Source: a virus
Length of the DNA: 54,888 bases
IMG/VR virus record: IMGVR_UViG_3300015371_000047
Coordinates: 1-54,888 of that record
Reading direction: 5' to 3' (one strand)
In this document: in pieces, positions 1-8,808 of the stretch
Numbering within the stretch: the first letter of the stretch is position 1
Layout: each line of letters starts with the position of its first letter
The notes under the pieces: generated by a model
Database searches by the model: none
Told to the model about the DNA's origin: nothing
What the model saw: the letters and a program-made list of their open reading frames with translations, nothing else
Program-made: the position numbers and the translations under genes

Positions 1-2228
1 GCGGGCGGACGTGGCGGCACCGGTGGCGGCGGCAACTGCGGCGGTGGCGGCAATTGCGGTGGCGCCGCGCCCTCGATGAGCTGCGTGTTCGCGGCGCGAG
101 TTTCGGCGGCACCGGGTTGCTCCTGGGCCCTGCTGCGGACAGATTCCACCTGGGAGACGACGTCGTTGATCCGGGTCTTCAGGTCGGACAGGTAGCCGAT
201 CTCGGGGAATGCTTCGGCGTAGGCGCGCAGGACGCGTTCCCAGGCCTGCTCGACCTCCTCGGCGGCCTGCTGGGTCTCTTCCTCGGTGGCCCGGAACTTC
301 GTGTCGAGGGCCTTGGCGAGCTTCGAGACACGGCTGCGCAGCTTCTCCATCTGCTGCGGGTCGCGCTCTTCGTACTCCTCGCCGTTCTCGGAGTAGATCC
401 GCTCGTAGTCACCGGAGTAGCGCAGCTTGGCCTTGTTGCCGTACTGGCTGTACCGGACACCGGGCAGGACCTGGCGGCTCTGGCCAGCGACCTTGGACGG
501 GTCGAAGAGGGCAGCGAAGACCGCGGGAGCGGTGGTGGTTGCCTTCCGCAACTCCGCGGCTTCAGCGGCGGCCTGGTAGTACTTCTGCTGGGCTTCACGC
601 GCCTCGGCGCGCCGCGGTATTCCCTCTTGGACCGCCGGGGTCAGGTACTGCTGGAAGTCCGGGATGGCATGGAGCCGCTGTTGTTCGAAGGTGAGGCCCT
701 GCTGGGCCTGCTTCCGCGCAGCATCAGTGGTCGCCTGAGCGAGCTCGTGCTCGGCTGCTTCGACGCGACGCAACTGGGCGGTGACCTCGCCGGCGACCTT
801 GTCGAAGGCGTCGACGGCCCGGGTCAGGCTTCCGTAGGCGTGCCCGAACTCCATTCGCAGTTCGGGGTCCTGCTCTTCGGCGGCCCGGGCACGGATCTGG
901 GTCTGGAAGTGCGGATCGTAGGGCTGGAAGCCTGGCAGTTGGGCAAGTCTGCTCGCCTGCGCGTTCGCTGCAGCCGGGATGGCCGCGTAGCGCTTGGCGA
1001 GTTCGGCCTGGATGTCTGCGTAGCGATGGGTCTGGCCGAGCTCGTCTTCGACGGTGGTGTTGGGTTGTCCACCTTGACTGCGGGCGACCCGGGCAAGCTC
1101 CTTGAGCTTCTCGGTGCCCGCCAGTACCTTGCGGATCGTGGCAACGACCTCGTCGACCGCGGCTCGGACCTCACGGGAGGTTTCACCTTGGGCCTGCTCG
1201 GCACCTTCGACGATTCCTTGCTTGGTGATTCCAGCGGCTTCTACATAAGCCTCATGAGCGGCCGCGACCGCCGCCTGACGCTCGTCATTCTTGGCGTGAG
1301 CCCGGGTCCTGGCCTGCGGGTAGCCCGCTTCGATGAAGGCGCCCTGGATCTCCTCGAGCTGGGGCCTGGTCTGGCGGCGCAGTACATCTTCGTGGCCAGC
1401 GAGTTGGAGCTTCGCCAGCTTCTCCGCGTCGGCGATCGCCTGCTCGCGGGTCCCGGCGAGTCGCTGGGCTTCCTGGCTGGCCCGCTGATGTTCGGCGACG
1501 GCATGCTGGTACTCGGCCAGGGCGCGTTCGTACTCGGGGTCAGCCGAGTGGCCGCCGCCTTGCCGGTTGAGGGCTGCCTCGACGGCCCGGGTAGCGGCCA
1601 CATTCTGCTCGACCGCGGCAACGACCCGGCCGAGAGCAGCCTCGTCGACAATGGCCCGCGGCGTACCCGCGATCGTTGCCCGCGTGGACTTGGCGCCCCG
1701 GCTTTCGACGATCCCTTCGAGGCCCGGTAGGACATCCTGACCTGAAGGAGTCCTGGAAAAGAAGGAGCCACTACGCTGGGGGTCGTCGGCGCCGGCCCGC
1801 GGCTGCTGCTCCCGGATGTATCGCTCGAGTGCTCGCACCGACCGCAGGCTGGACTCGGCGGTCCCCTGGACTTCCTTGCCCGCGAGCTGCATGCCGTCGA
1901 CAACGGACTTGATGCCACGGAATACGCCGTCGAGCTCCTTACGCAGGGAGGCGACATGCTCGACGAAACGGTCTACCTGTGAGAGGTCGATGCGAGCCGA
2001 ACCGGCCTGCAGTTCGGCCTGCCCGCCAGCACCAGGGAGACGGACCCCGGACAGCTTGCCCTCGGTGCCTTGGGCAACTACCGTCGCGGTCTCCTGCAAC
2101 TTCTTGAGATCCGTGGTCAGGGCGGCGATCGCAAGATGGGCAGGGTTCAGTTCCGTCCCGAGCGCGCCAGCCCAGGCCTTCGCGTTGGAGCCGAAGGTCA
2201 CGTAGAAGTCTGGCCTGCTGTCCGCCAT
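1..2228 (-). CDS. Tape measure protein, C-terminus cut by window edge
   Basis: Tail-length tape measure, inferred from its place directly after the frameshifted tail-assembly chaperone and from composition. The frame stays open for about 742 codons from ATG 2228 to the window edge. The start lies just after the chaperone stop (TGACCATG). The visible part begins MADSRPDFYVTF and is rich in Ala, Gln, Glu and Arg, with long predicted coiled-coil helices (for example VEHVASLRKELDG). It ends in Pro-Gln-rich sequence at the edge. The true C-terminus and any membrane segments are outside the window. Large open frames on the other strand here are GC-driven shadows. Confidence 0.85.
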   Translation of the reverse strand, partial: MADSRPDFYVTFGSNAKAWAGALGTELNPAHLAIAALTTDLKKLQETATVVAQGTEGKLSGVRLPGAGGQAELQAGSARIDLSQVDRFVEHVASLRKELDGVFRGIKSVVDGMQLAGKEVQGTAESSLRSVRALERYIREQQPRAGADDPQRSGSFFSRTPSGQDVLPGLEGIVESRGAKSTRATIAGTPRAIVDEAALGRVVAAVEQNVAATRAVEAALNRQGGGHSADPEYERALAEYQHAVAEHQRASQEAQRLAGTREQAIADAEKLAKLQLAGHEDVLRRQTRPQLEEIQGAFIEAGYPQARTRAHAKNDERQAAVAAAHEAYVEAAGITKQGIVEGAEQAQGETSREVRAAVDEVVATIRKVLAGTEKLKELARVARSQGGQPNTTVEDELGQTHRYADIQAELAKRYAAIPAAANAQASRLAQLPGFQPYDPHFQTQIRARAAEEQDPELRMEFGHAYGSLTRAVDAFDKVAGEVTAQLRRVEAAEHELAQATTDAARKQAQQGLTFEQQRLHAIPDFQQYLTPAVQEGIPRRAEAREAQQKYYQAAAEAAELRKATTTAPAVFAALFDPSKVAGQSRQVLPGVRYSQYGNKAKLRYSGDYERIYSENGEEYEERDPQQMEKLRSRVSKLAKALDTKFRATEEETQQAAEEVEQAWERVLRAYAEAFPEIGYLSDLKTRINDVVSQVESVRSRAQEQPGAAETRAANTQLIEGAAPPQLPPPPQLPPPPVPPRPP

Positions 2229-2230
2229 GG

Positions 2231-3384
2231 TCAGCCCTTTGCCTTGAGGTAACGTGCAAGGTCGTTCTCGGCCATGCCAGGCTTCGGATCAGCTTCGGCG
2301 TCGTCTTCCGACGAGCTCGATCCGGATTCCGGAGGTGGATACCCGTCGCTACGGCGCGCTTCGACGGTTGCCCACCACAAGTCCAGTCCCTCGACGTCTT
2401 CCCACAGGTGCTCTGGGGGGACGTCCGCTTTCGGTAGGTGCTCGTACCAGCCGAGCACCAGCAGTGCTTGTTCGATGGCCACCTGCAGGTACCAGGGGAC
2501 GTCGACTATGCGTTCGCAGTCGCTGGGATAGAGGCTTCGGAAATCTCCGGCTTGCTGGGCAGCTCTGACGATTCCGAGCCAGACACCGCCCCTGGCGAGT
2601 TTTTTGCCTCTGACGCCTCCTGGATGAAGCCTCGAAGCGCAGTACTCACCGTGTCCCTGATCTGGTCGTCCTGCTCGGCCCATTCGCGGGCCGAGTCGAA
2701 GAACAGCTGGTTGTGGTCCTTGATGTCACGGACGGAGTAGTAGGTCATCTGGAGCTCGTACTCGTGCAGGAACGCCTGGGAGCCCAGGATCTCCTTGCGC
2801 ATCTCCAGGGCTTTGCGCTCTACCCGGTCGCGACCGAGCATCTGCATGACGTCCCGGGCGGCACTGGTGAGCTCCATTTCGCGGGCACTGACCTGCTCGC
2901 CGTATTTGCGGTCCAGGTCCATCAGTGCGACGTACTCGGGATCGTCTTCGGGGGTCTTGTCTTCGTCGAGCTTGCGCATGGCGTCCTGGTAGGAGGTGAA
3001 GTCCTTCCACTCCTCGCGTTCCAGGACGTCGCGGACAGCCTCGTTGCGCCGGGACTCGGTGTCGGCCATCAGGGTGTAGTCGATGAGCGTCGGGAAGTCC
3101 ATGTCGGCAAGGAACGCCATGGCGGTCAGGTGTTCCTCGGACTCCTGGTCCTTCAGGGTCCGCAGTAGCGCCCTGGCCCGGGCGGCCTGGGCGTCACGCA
3201 TCGACATGTCGCGCTGCAGCGGCGACGGCGGAGTGACCCACATGGCCACTTCGTCAGGCGTTGGCGGTTCCTCGAACGGGCCGACCTTGCCGTAGGGTTC
3301 GCCGTCCTTGCTGCCGAACCGGACCTCGACGCCGCGAGCGAACAGGTCGCTCAGCTTGCGCCGGGCTTGGATGTTGCGTGCCAC
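2231..3384 (-). CDS. Tail assembly chaperone, long frameshifted form (gpGT-like)
   Basis: Fusion of the upstream chaperone frame with a second frame by a -1 ribosomal slip, as in lambda gpG/gpGT. Translation starts at GTG 3384, slips at the heptamer A AAA AAC (2599-2605, codons GCA AAA AAC) and continues LARGGVWLG to the stop at 2231. The product would be about 384 residues: 262 upstream plus about 122 downstream. The downstream part has no better independent start. The tape measure follows 2 bases after this stop. In this family the long form recruits the tape measure to the growing tail tube. Confidence 0.85.
2506..3384 (-). CDS. Tail assembly chaperone, short form (gpG-like)
   Basis: Zero-frame product of the chaperone pair, 292 residues, acidic and helical. 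I chose GTG 3384 (product begins VARNIQARRKLSDLF) because GAGGAG lies 6 bases upstream. An ATG further upstream at 3450 has no ribosome site and adds an unlikely Pro-rich leader. The slippery heptamer sits about 30 codons before the zero-frame stop. It is the first gene downstream of the plus-strand dcd insertion, so a promoter in the 3385-3506 gap or read-through past dcd is needed to express it. Confidence 0.85.
   Translation of the reverse strand: MARNIQARRKLSDLFARGVEVRFGSKDGEPYGKVGPFEEPPTPDEVAMWVTPPSPLQRDMSMRDAQAARARALLRTLKDQESEEHLTAMAFLADMDFPTLIDYTLMADTESRRNEAVRDVLEREEWKDFTSYQDAMRKLDEDKTPEDDPEYVALMDLDRKYGEQVSAREMELTSAARDVMQMLGRDRVERKALEMRKEILGSQAFLHEYELQMTYYSVRDIKDHNQLFFDSAREWAEQDDQIRDTVSTALRGFIQEASEAKNSPGAVSGSESSELPSKPEISEASIPATANA
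2599..2605 (-). other. Programmed -1 frameshift slippery site A AAA AAC
   Basis: On the coding strand the heptamer AAAAAAC falls in the phase X XXY YYZ (GCA AAA AAC) and is followed by TCGCC. It is the only poly-A run near the overlap of the two chaperone frames. Slipping one base back joins ..EASEAK to KLARGGVWLG, which continues to the stop at 2231. A -1 slip at this position in this gene pair is a hallmark of siphovirus tail chaperones. Confidence 0.88.
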
Positions 3385-3446
3385 AGTCAGCTCCTCTGTC
3401 AGATCCACACCACTCGGCCACGCCCTGCCGGCCGGTAGTGCTGGAG

Positions 3447-3462
3447 GCATCGGCGCCGATGC
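3447..3462. repeat. 16-bp perfect palindrome in dcd/chaperone gap
   Basis: GCATCGGCGCCGATGC is a perfect 16-bp palindrome in the 122-bp gap between the divergent chaperone and dcd starts. It could be an operator or a short hairpin. No convincing -35/-10 pair was found beside it. Confidence 0.5.
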
Positions 3463-3506
3463 TGAGGAGATGCAACTAGGGGGTCGTCCTGCGGTAGGTT
3501 GCGGTC

Positions 3507-4082
3507 GTGCTGCTCTCTGATCGCGACATCCTGGCCGAACTCGACGCGAAGCGGATCCAGCTCGATCCGTTCGATCCGGAGATGGTGCAGCCGTCGAGTG
3601 TCGATGTTCGGGTGGATCGGTACTTCCGGGTGTTCGAGAACCACCGGTACCCGCATATCGACCCGGCGGAGGAGCAGCCCGATCTGACCCGGTTGGTCGA
3701 GCCGGAAGGCGACGAGCCGTTCATCCTGCATCCGGGTCAGTTCGCGTTGGGGGCGACCTACGAGATGGTGACGCTGCCCGATGACGTGGCGGCACGACTG
3801 GAGGGCAAGTCCTCCTTGGGCCGGCTTGGCCTGCTGAACCACTCCACCGCGGGGTTCATCGACCCGGGCTTCACCGGGCACGTGACATTGGAGCTGTCGA
3901 ATGTGTCGACGCTGCCGATCAAGGTCTGGCCGGGGATGAAGATCGGCCAGCTCTGCTTCTTCCGCCTGTCGTCTCCAGCGGAGCATCCGTATGGCTCAGC
4001 GAAGCGTGGCTCCCGGTACCAGGGCCAGCGTGGGCCGACGCCATCGCTGTCCTTCAAGAACTTCCATCGCACCGAGATCTGA
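3507..4082 (+). CDS. dcd: dCTP deaminase (likely bifunctional deaminase/dUTPase type)
   Basis: Deaminates dCTP to dUTP; the actinobacterial form is known to hydrolyse on to dUMP, feeding thymidylate synthesis. The 191 residues match the family length. Visible motifs: N-terminal [19 protein letters not shown] near 27-37, [12 protein letters not shown] near 98-108, [14 protein letters not shown] near 112-125, TLELSN with the expected catalytic Glu at about 129, and C-terminal [10 protein letters not shown]. From memory the whole protein closely resembles mycobacterial Dcd. GTG 3507 gives the family's exact N-terminus; the ribosome site is weak. It lies alone on the plus strand, splitting the tail module, and probably has its own promoter. 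Confidence 0.95.
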   Translation: MLLSDRDILAELDAKRIQLDPFDPEMVQPSSVDVRVDRYFRVFENHRYPHIDPAEEQPDLTRLVEPEGDEPFILHPGQFALGATYEMVTLPDDVAARLEGKSSLGRLGLLNHSTAGFIDPGFTGHVTLELSNVSTLPIKVWPGMKIGQLCFFRLSSPAEHPYGSAKRGSRYQGQRGPTPSLSFKNFHRTEI

Positions 4083-4156
4083 GACCGGGCTTCCGCTTTC
4101 CACACCTCGTCGGCATGTACTTGCCTCAGCCGTGAATCTGGATCCGCTGGTCGATT

Positions 4157-4186
4157 AAGTCCAGGTTGTGTACCTAACCTGGACTT
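4157..4186. terminator. 11-bp stem-loop between convergent dcd and tail gene
   Basis: AAGTCCAGGTT and AACCTGGACTT form a perfect 11-bp inverted repeat around an 8-base loop. It lies between two converging genes and overlaps the last bases of the minus-strand gene. There is no T-tract on either side, as is common in high-GC actinobacteria. It could end transcription from both directions. Confidence 0.6.
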
Positions 4187-4553
4187 ACGTCCGGTAGAAC
4201 CGGCCGGGTACGGTCATGTTCTGCACCATCGACTCGTGCTGCAGCGACGACAGCCGCTCCAGCTGACGGCCGTACGGGTCGCGGTGCGACGACTCCTTGC
4301 TGACGTAGACCACGTTGATGCAGGACGGCGCGAACTCCGCCTTCGACTGGGCGTCGAGGCCCTGCACCCACTGATCGTAGAACTCCTGCTTGATCGTGCC
4401 CTCGCTGAGCTGCTTGTCCGCGAGCTCGCGCTGTTCTGCAAGGTAGATCTCCTGCTGCTCAGGAGTAGTCCAGCCGTGGATCGCAGTCACCAGGGCGACG
4501 TGCTCTTGCCGCTTCTCGTCGCTGATGGTGACGGCGTCACCGATGTTGACCAT
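4185..4553 (-). CDS. Conserved phage protein next to major tail protein
   Basis: A 122-residue soluble protein of unknown function. ATG 4553 follows AAGGAGGTGAAACAC, an excellent ribosome site, so the upstream ATG at 4571 is rejected. The N-terminus (MVNIGDAVTISDEKRQ) and CINVVYVS look like strands of a small beta-barrel around a charged helical middle rich in Gln/Glu. A strong hairpin separates it from the major tail protein gene upstream. Confidence 0.75.
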   Translation of the reverse strand: MVNIGDAVTISDEKRQEHVALVTAIHGWTTPEQQEIYLAEQRELADKQLSEGTIKQEFYDQWVQGLDAQSKAEFAPSCINVVYVSKESSHRDPYGRQLERLSSLQHESMVQNMTVPGRFYRT

Positions 4554-4586
4554 GTGTTTCACCTCCTTCACTGGCTAGATGGACAA

Positions 4587-4625
4587 GGGGGAGGTGACTG
4601 ACCACCGGGGCCAGTCACCTCCCCC
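4587..4625 (-). terminator. 14-bp stem terminator after major tail protein
   Basis: GGGGGAGGTGACTG and CAGTCACCTCCCCC pair perfectly (14 bp) around an 11-base loop. It lies just downstream of the major tail protein stop and could reduce read-through, keeping the tail tube protein more abundant than downstream products. Confidence 0.75.
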
Positions 4626-4643
4626 ATACTTCGGGGTCCCTAC

Positions 4644-5975
4644 TTAGGCACGTTCGCCCTTGTAGGTCTCGAGGACCCCGGAGTCGCTCTCGAAGTTGAC
4701 GGTCTGAGTCAGCTTCTGCTGGACCCGACCCTCGTAGCCCGGGATGGTGAATCGGGCGTCGGGGATGTAGTGGGTCTTCAGGACCGTCCCGGCGTCGACC
4801 GCAGTGGAGCCGCCGGACTCGGGGTTGCGCAGCTCGACGCGCAGGGCGCCAGCGACCGACGACTGCGGGCCGATGATCTGCGCGGCCGGGACGCCGGTGA
4901 TCTGCTGCAGCCGAGTGAACATCGCCTGGATGGACTTCGGCTTCAGTTCGATCGAACCGGTCACCGCGGGGACGTCGGCGAAGTCGCGGTTGACCGCCCG
5001 CGGGTTGCCGAACTCGTAGTCGTCCTCGATGGTGACTCGCCAGTCGATGTTGACCGACTGGACATCGGGCCACCGCACCTCGAACGGGTTGCCGACTCCG
5101 GCGCCGAGGTCGACGCCCGGGATCGCGGTCGAGAAGTAGCAGTCGATGTCCTTGCCGCGGATTGCCGCGGGCTTGACCCCGAGACCCTGGTGGACCAGGC
5201 CGTCGGGGTTGTCGTTCGATCCGACACCCGTACCCGGCTTGCTCCAGATCGGGGAGACAACCCCCGACTGCGGGTAGGTGGCGGTGTCGGCGGATCCGTA
5301 GACGACGCTGATCTTTGCACCGGAGGCCGGGGCCGGGGTGAACGTCACCGCGGTCGAGGTCTCGGTGTAGTCGGTGCCCGGGACCAGGCGCACACCGTCG
5401 ACGGTCACCGACAGCGCGTACAGGCTGTCGCCGCCTTCCTTGTAGAGCAGGGCCGGACCGTTGGCGAAGGTCCATACACCAGTGGTCAGGTCGGATCCGA
5501 GGATCACGTCCTGCCAGGGCGTGCCGGGGATGTAGTAGATCGAGTCCCCGCGCAGCGAGAACTGTTCGCCGGCGTTCTCGCGCAGCCCGTACCGGTAGCT
5601 CGCCGACTCCAGCGACAGCGCCGGAATCGCGACACCACGGATGGCGTCGAACGGAGCGGTGGCCGTCTGGCCGGTCTTCCACGGGCTGATGATGTCGATC
5701 GGCTTGACCTTGGCCAGCTCGTACTTCGTGCTGGCAGCATCTGCGAACGGGTTCATCGACCCGGTCAGCAGCGCTTCAACCTCGGTGTCTACGTCGAGAC
5801 AGTCGAGGGAGAACGTCAGGTCAGGGACGTCGCGGACGATGCCCACCGACTGGTAGTTGCCGAGTTCGTAGACCTTCTCCTGCGGAATGTTGAGGTTGCC
5901 GGGACCACCGGTCTGGATGCGGTCGACAACGAACTGATTCGCCACGTGCAGGATTTGGCCTGCCTTGATCGCCAT
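4644..5975 (-). CDS. Major tail (tube) protein
   Basis: A 443-residue protein with the size and position of an actinophage major tail protein: after the connector/terminator genes, before the tail-assembly chaperone. It begins MAIKAGQILHVANQFVVDR and is rich in Val, Thr, Gly and Asp, with many predicted beta strands. A central insert (GVRLVPGTDYTETSTAVTF) looks like an immunoglobulin-like domain. The start is fixed by GGAGGTGAGACAGGCAT before ATG. A strong terminator lies downstream. No database search was possible, but context is strong. Confidence 0.8.
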   Translation of the reverse strand: MAIKAGQILHVANQFVVDRIQTGGPGNLNIPQEKVYELGNYQSVGIVRDVPDLTFSLDCLDVDTEVEALLTGSMNPFADAASTKYELAKVKPIDIISPWKTGQTATAPFDAIRGVAIPALSLESASYRYGLRENAGEQFSLRGDSIYYIPGTPWQDVILGSDLTTGVWTFANGPALLYKEGGDSLYALSVTVDGVRLVPGTDYTETSTAVTFTPAPASGAKISVVYGSADTATYPQSGVVSPIWSKPGTGVGSNDNPDGLVHQGLGVKPAAIRGKDIDCYFSTAIPGVDLGAGVGNPFEVRWPDVQSVNIDWRVTIEDDYEFGNPRAVNRDFADVPAVTGSIELKPKSIQAMFTRLQQITGVPAAQIIGPQSSVAGALRVELRNPESGGSTAVDAGTVLKTHYIPDARFTIPGYEGRVQQKLTQTVNFESDSGVLETYKGERA

Positions 5976-6055
5976 ATGCCTGTCTCACCTCCGTTCTGGC
6001 TTGGCATCGGTTGGGATCGTCGCGACATCAAACGCCGGGCAGGTTCGGGCCGCCC

Positions 6056-6787
6056 TCACGGCCTGGACCTTCCGGTGAATGCCTGTCGCGCTGCCGCGAG
6101 CACCGAACGTCGGTACACGCGGAAGCCTTGTTCTCCGCCCTTCTGGACGAAGTGCTGCCCCTCGATCTCGCGCTTGATCACGAGCTGGTGGGCACCCTCT
6201 GGCGCGGGCCCGGACGAGCCACGCAGTACGGGCGCCCCCTTCAGCCGGGAGCGGAGATAGAGCTGCTGGCCGGTCCCGGCGCCGGGGGGTGTGTAGGTGC
6301 CGCCTTCACGGGTTCCGAAGGCGAGCGACCCGGGGATCAGGCGGCCCCGCTGGCTGGGAACGCTGGGGCTGTTCACCATCGCGTCCTCGCGGCTGGGGCG
6401 GCCGCGACCGACGGACTCTCCCCCGCGACGGACCCGGGCGCTTTGGCCGGTGCCGATCTCCTGGATGATCCAGTACGGCACCCGGCTGTTCGCGGTCTGT
6501 GCATCGAAGGCGACACCGTCGCCGGTGGCCTTCCAGTTCAGGAAGGAAGGGAACTGTCCGCCAGTACTGAAGGAGCGGCCGGGGCGGTGGCTGGCGTCAT
6601 GGGGGCGCAGGTAATGGAAACCACCACGGGTTGCCTGAGTGGCCGCGGCGGCACCCTGCAGGCGGGCCTGCTGCTCATTGCGCATAAGTAGATCGAGCCG
6701 GTCGGCGAGGTCGCGCCAGAATCGGCCCTGGGTCGTACGCAGTTGGAGCTTGAGGGGCGTCGCGGTCACCATGGTCGGCGCGGTCAC
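6056..6787 (-). CDS. Putative tail-completion protein (HK97 gp10-like position)
   Basis: About 243 residues, basic, Arg/Gly-rich, begins VTAPTMVTATPLKLQ. It occupies the slot before the major tail protein where HK97 gp10-type completion proteins usually sit. Three start codons lie close together (GTG 6790, GTG 6787, ATG 6772). GTG 6787 overlaps the stop of the preceding short ORF as GTGA, matching the coupling used elsewhere here. Function is inferred from order only. Confidence 0.6.
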   Translation of the reverse strand: MTAPTMVTATPLKLQLRTTQGRFWRDLADRLDLLMRNEQQARLQGAAAATQATRGGFHYLRPHDASHRPGRSFSTGGQFPSFLNWKATGDGVAFDAQTANSRVPYWIIQEIGTGQSARVRRGGESVGRGRPSREDAMVNSPSVPSQRGRLIPGSLAFGTREGGTYTPPGAGTGQQLYLRSRLKGAPVLRGSSGPAPEGAHQLVIKREIEGQHFVQKGGEQGFRVYRRSVLAAARQAFTGRSRP

Positions 6788-6891
6788 CACCCTTCGATGT
6801 GCTGCAGGTCCGGTCGACGTCGGTCGTCGCGGGAGTCATCGACCGCCCCGGCTCCGGGATCAACATGGGCTTGGATGCCCGTCCGGATCAG
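6784..6891 (-). CDS. Possible 35-aa ORF bridging two connector genes
   Basis: The only gap in this otherwise tight operon holds an open frame ending HIEGW, whose TGA overlaps the next gene's GTG. It would have to start at CTG 6891, which overlaps the previous gene's TGA. No ATG, GTG or TTG is available in frame, so this is tentative. It could instead be untranslated spacer. Confidence 0.2.
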   Translation of the reverse strand: MIRTGIQAHVDPGAGAVDDSRDDRRRPDLQHIEGW

Positions 6892-7172
6892 GCTCTGGTG
6901 TCGAGTGGGCGGCCGCGGTTGCCGAGTTTGCGATCGACCGAGGTGAGGACCCGCAGGACTTCTTCGTTGCGAACGCTGGTGGCGTCCTCGGCCTTGACCA
7001 GGTCCAGTACGGAGTCGTGGTAGCCGTTGATTGCGTCCAGGACGACTCGACGTACCGACTCTCGTTCGGGTCCTTCAAGTCGCGCGAACACTTCCCGCTC
7101 GAGGTAGCCGAGGATCATTCCGAGTGCGCGATCGCGCCGGTGCTTCAAGAAGTCCCGCACGGGAACGCTCAT
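6888..7172 (-). CDS. Small protein in head-tail connector operon
   Basis: A 94-residue, mostly helical, charged protein (MSVPVRDFLKHRRDRALG). ATG 7172 has GAGAGG 7 bases upstream. GTG 7196, two bases after the previous stop, is an alternative that would add 8 residues. It sits among the connector and tail-completion genes; its exact role is unknown. Confidence 0.65.
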   Translation of the reverse strand: MSVPVRDFLKHRRDRALGMILGYLEREVFARLEGPERESVRRVVLDAINGYHDSVLDLVKAEDATSVRNEEVLRVLTSVDRKLGNRGRPLDTRA

Positions 7173-7198
7173 TTGGGGCCTCTCGTCCTGTTCCACGA

Positions 7199-7801
7199 CT
7201 ACTCGACCAAGTCCACGACCACCAGTTCGGCGAAGTACAGGTGCACATCGCTGGATGTGACTCGCTCTGCGTCCCTGGCGTAACGGAAGGAATCCACGTC
7301 CATCCGCACAACGGGAGTAGTCGGGTCGCCGGCGAGGTAGTTGTAGAGGTTGATGGAGTCGCCCTCGACGATCAGGCCTTTGTAGCGGTCGGCGAGATCG
7401 TTCATGACGGCAAGTGCGGCGGCGTCGCTGACGGCATAGAAGGCGTAGTTGAAGGTGTAGGCCTTCTCGAAGGACTGCATGTTGCCGAGCTCGACGGGAG
7501 TTGATTCGCCGCCACGGCCGGTGTCCATGGCGAAGGTGTTCAGCGGGGTCCGGCCGTTGGTGTTGTCGTCGGGGGCCGGGTCGGCTTCGGGGAAGGCGTC
7601 GATCAGGTTGATCGGCGCGCCTTCGAGGAGCTCCAACACCTCGTCGGCTGCGGTGGTGACGATCGCCGGCGCTCCCCCTTCGATCGGCAGGACGGCGACA
7701 CTGGTGGTGCCCTCCAGCCAGCGGCAGGCGATGAGGGTGTTGCGGAGGTCGTCGTAGACCGACTCGCGGATCATGCGGTCGCGGTGTCGAACGTAGGTCA
7801 C
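7199..7801 (-). CDS. Putative tail terminator / minor tail protein
   Basis: A 200-residue protein in the place where siphoviruses encode the tail terminator, after the head-closure gene and before tail completion and tube genes. The N-terminus is helical (VTYVRHRDRMIRESVYDDLRNTLI) and is followed by mixed alpha/beta sequence, as in terminator folds. GTG 7801 follows GAGGAGACTCAC. The assignment rests on gene order and fold type. Confidence 0.6.
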   Translation of the reverse strand: MTYVRHRDRMIRESVYDDLRNTLIACRWLEGTTSVAVLPIEGGAPAIVTTAADEVLELLEGAPINLIDAFPEADPAPDDNTNGRTPLNTFAMDTGRGGESTPVELGNMQSFEKAYTFNYAFYAVSDAAALAVMNDLADRYKGLIVEGDSINLYNYLAGDPTTPVVRMDVDSFRYARDAERVTSSDVHLYFAELVVVDLVE

Positions 7802-7811
7802 GTGAGTCTCC

Positions 7812-8300
7812 TCAGGTCTCGTCGATCGCGTAGTAGATGATCTGGTTCACGCCGACATCGAACAGACCCAGGCCGACCGGTTCGTAGCCGTAGATGTAGC
7901 GGTCGCCGTTGTAGACGAGTTCGCGGGCGCCCTTGATTTGTTCGTATTCCTCGTCGAGCAAGGTGACCGTGGCCTTGGTGGGCCGAAAGTTTCCGACCGG
8001 CAGCTCCTCGGCGTCGGCGCGTTCGATTTCGACGGCGCAGTCGACTCGCTTGGTGACGGGGGTGCTCTCGACGACCTTGACGGTCGGGTCGAGTGGTTTG
8101 CCGTCGCGGTCGAGGCGTGGTGTCGTGGTGAGCTCGACACCGGCCTTCCAGTAGGTCCTGGATGCGGAGCGGAAGACGAACAGGGGCTGCTTGGCGAGGT
8201 CGGGCGACGTCCCCATCTCCATTGCGAACCGCACAGCATTGCGGAACTGCTCGGATGGGAAGGATGCGGTGATTCCCAGATTGGGATTCGGGTCAGCCAT
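7812..8300 (-). CDS. Putative head-tail stopper/connector protein
   Basis: A 162-residue beta-rich protein (MADPNPNLGITASFPSEQF; C-terminal VGVNQIIYYAIDET). It follows the adaptor-like gene at a 10-base gap. ATG 8300 has AGGTGA upstream. Position two genes after the connector series starts fits a head-closure (stopper) protein, but sequence evidence alone is weak. Confidence 0.55.
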   Translation of the reverse strand: MADPNPNLGITASFPSEQFRNAVRFAMEMGTSPDLAKQPLFVFRSASRTYWKAGVELTTTPRLDRDGKPLDPTVKVVESTPVTKRVDCAVEIERADAEELPVGNFRPTKATVTLLDEEYEQIKGARELVYNGDRYIYGYEPVGLGLFDVGVNQIIYYAIDET

Positions 8301-8310
8301 GACTCGTCAC

Positions 8311-8808
8311 CTAGCCCACGAGCTCCGGGCCACCCCAGTAGGAGGACCACTCAAGGGATCGGGTGCTGTAGGCATCGAATACGGCAACCGATGTACCGAC
8401 CTGCAGGGCCTGGTCGAGGATCTGGTTCTTGCGGTCGCGCAGCTGCTTGAGCATCTCGGCGAGCATCGTGGCCGACGACTGCTGCTCGAACTCGACCGGT
8501 CCGGCCTTGGCGCGGAATCCGGTGTTGGTGTTCAGGATCTGGTTGCGCAGGATCCGGACCCCGGCATAGAGAACGATCAACGCGATCTCCGCCTGGGTGA
8601 TATCGGCACCCGACTCGGCAACTGGCGTGACGATCCCGTCGACGTCGGAGGTCCATTTCGTCAGGAAGCCATCGAGTCGGGCCTCCCAGAAGGCGTCCGC
8701 GAGATAGCTGATCAACGTGTCGTCGCTGACGGACGCGAACAGTGTGCTGCCCAGCGGCGTGACCTCGCGGCGCAGGGAGCCGACGTAGTCGCTCAGGTCG
8801 ACAGCCAC
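8311..8808 (-). CDS. Putative head-tail adaptor (connector) protein
   Basis: A 165-residue mostly helical protein with the pattern of phage head-tail adaptors: an N-terminal helix (MAVDLSDYVGSLRREVTP), a helix LISYLADAFWEARLDGF, and a long helix LIVLYAGVRILRNQIL. GTG 8808 follows GGGAGGAAGCC. It starts the connector operon and is separated from the tail-protein genes upstream by a hairpin. Confidence 0.6.
   Translation of the reverse strand: MAVDLSDYVGSLRREVTPLGSTLFASVSDDTLISYLADAFWEARLDGFLTKWTSDVDGIVTPVAESGADITQAEIALIVLYAGVRILRNQILNTNTGFRAKAGPVEFEQQSSATMLAEMLKQLRDRKNQILDQALQVGTSVAVFDAYSTRSLEWSSYWGGPELVG

Noticed and set aside
54-1730. Long plus-strand open frame (558 codons) and similar long frames across the structural genes
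   Set aside because: GC-rich third positions create long antisense frames. The minus-strand tape measure frame has start, context and coding character; the plus frame lacks a ribosome site and any familiar motif.
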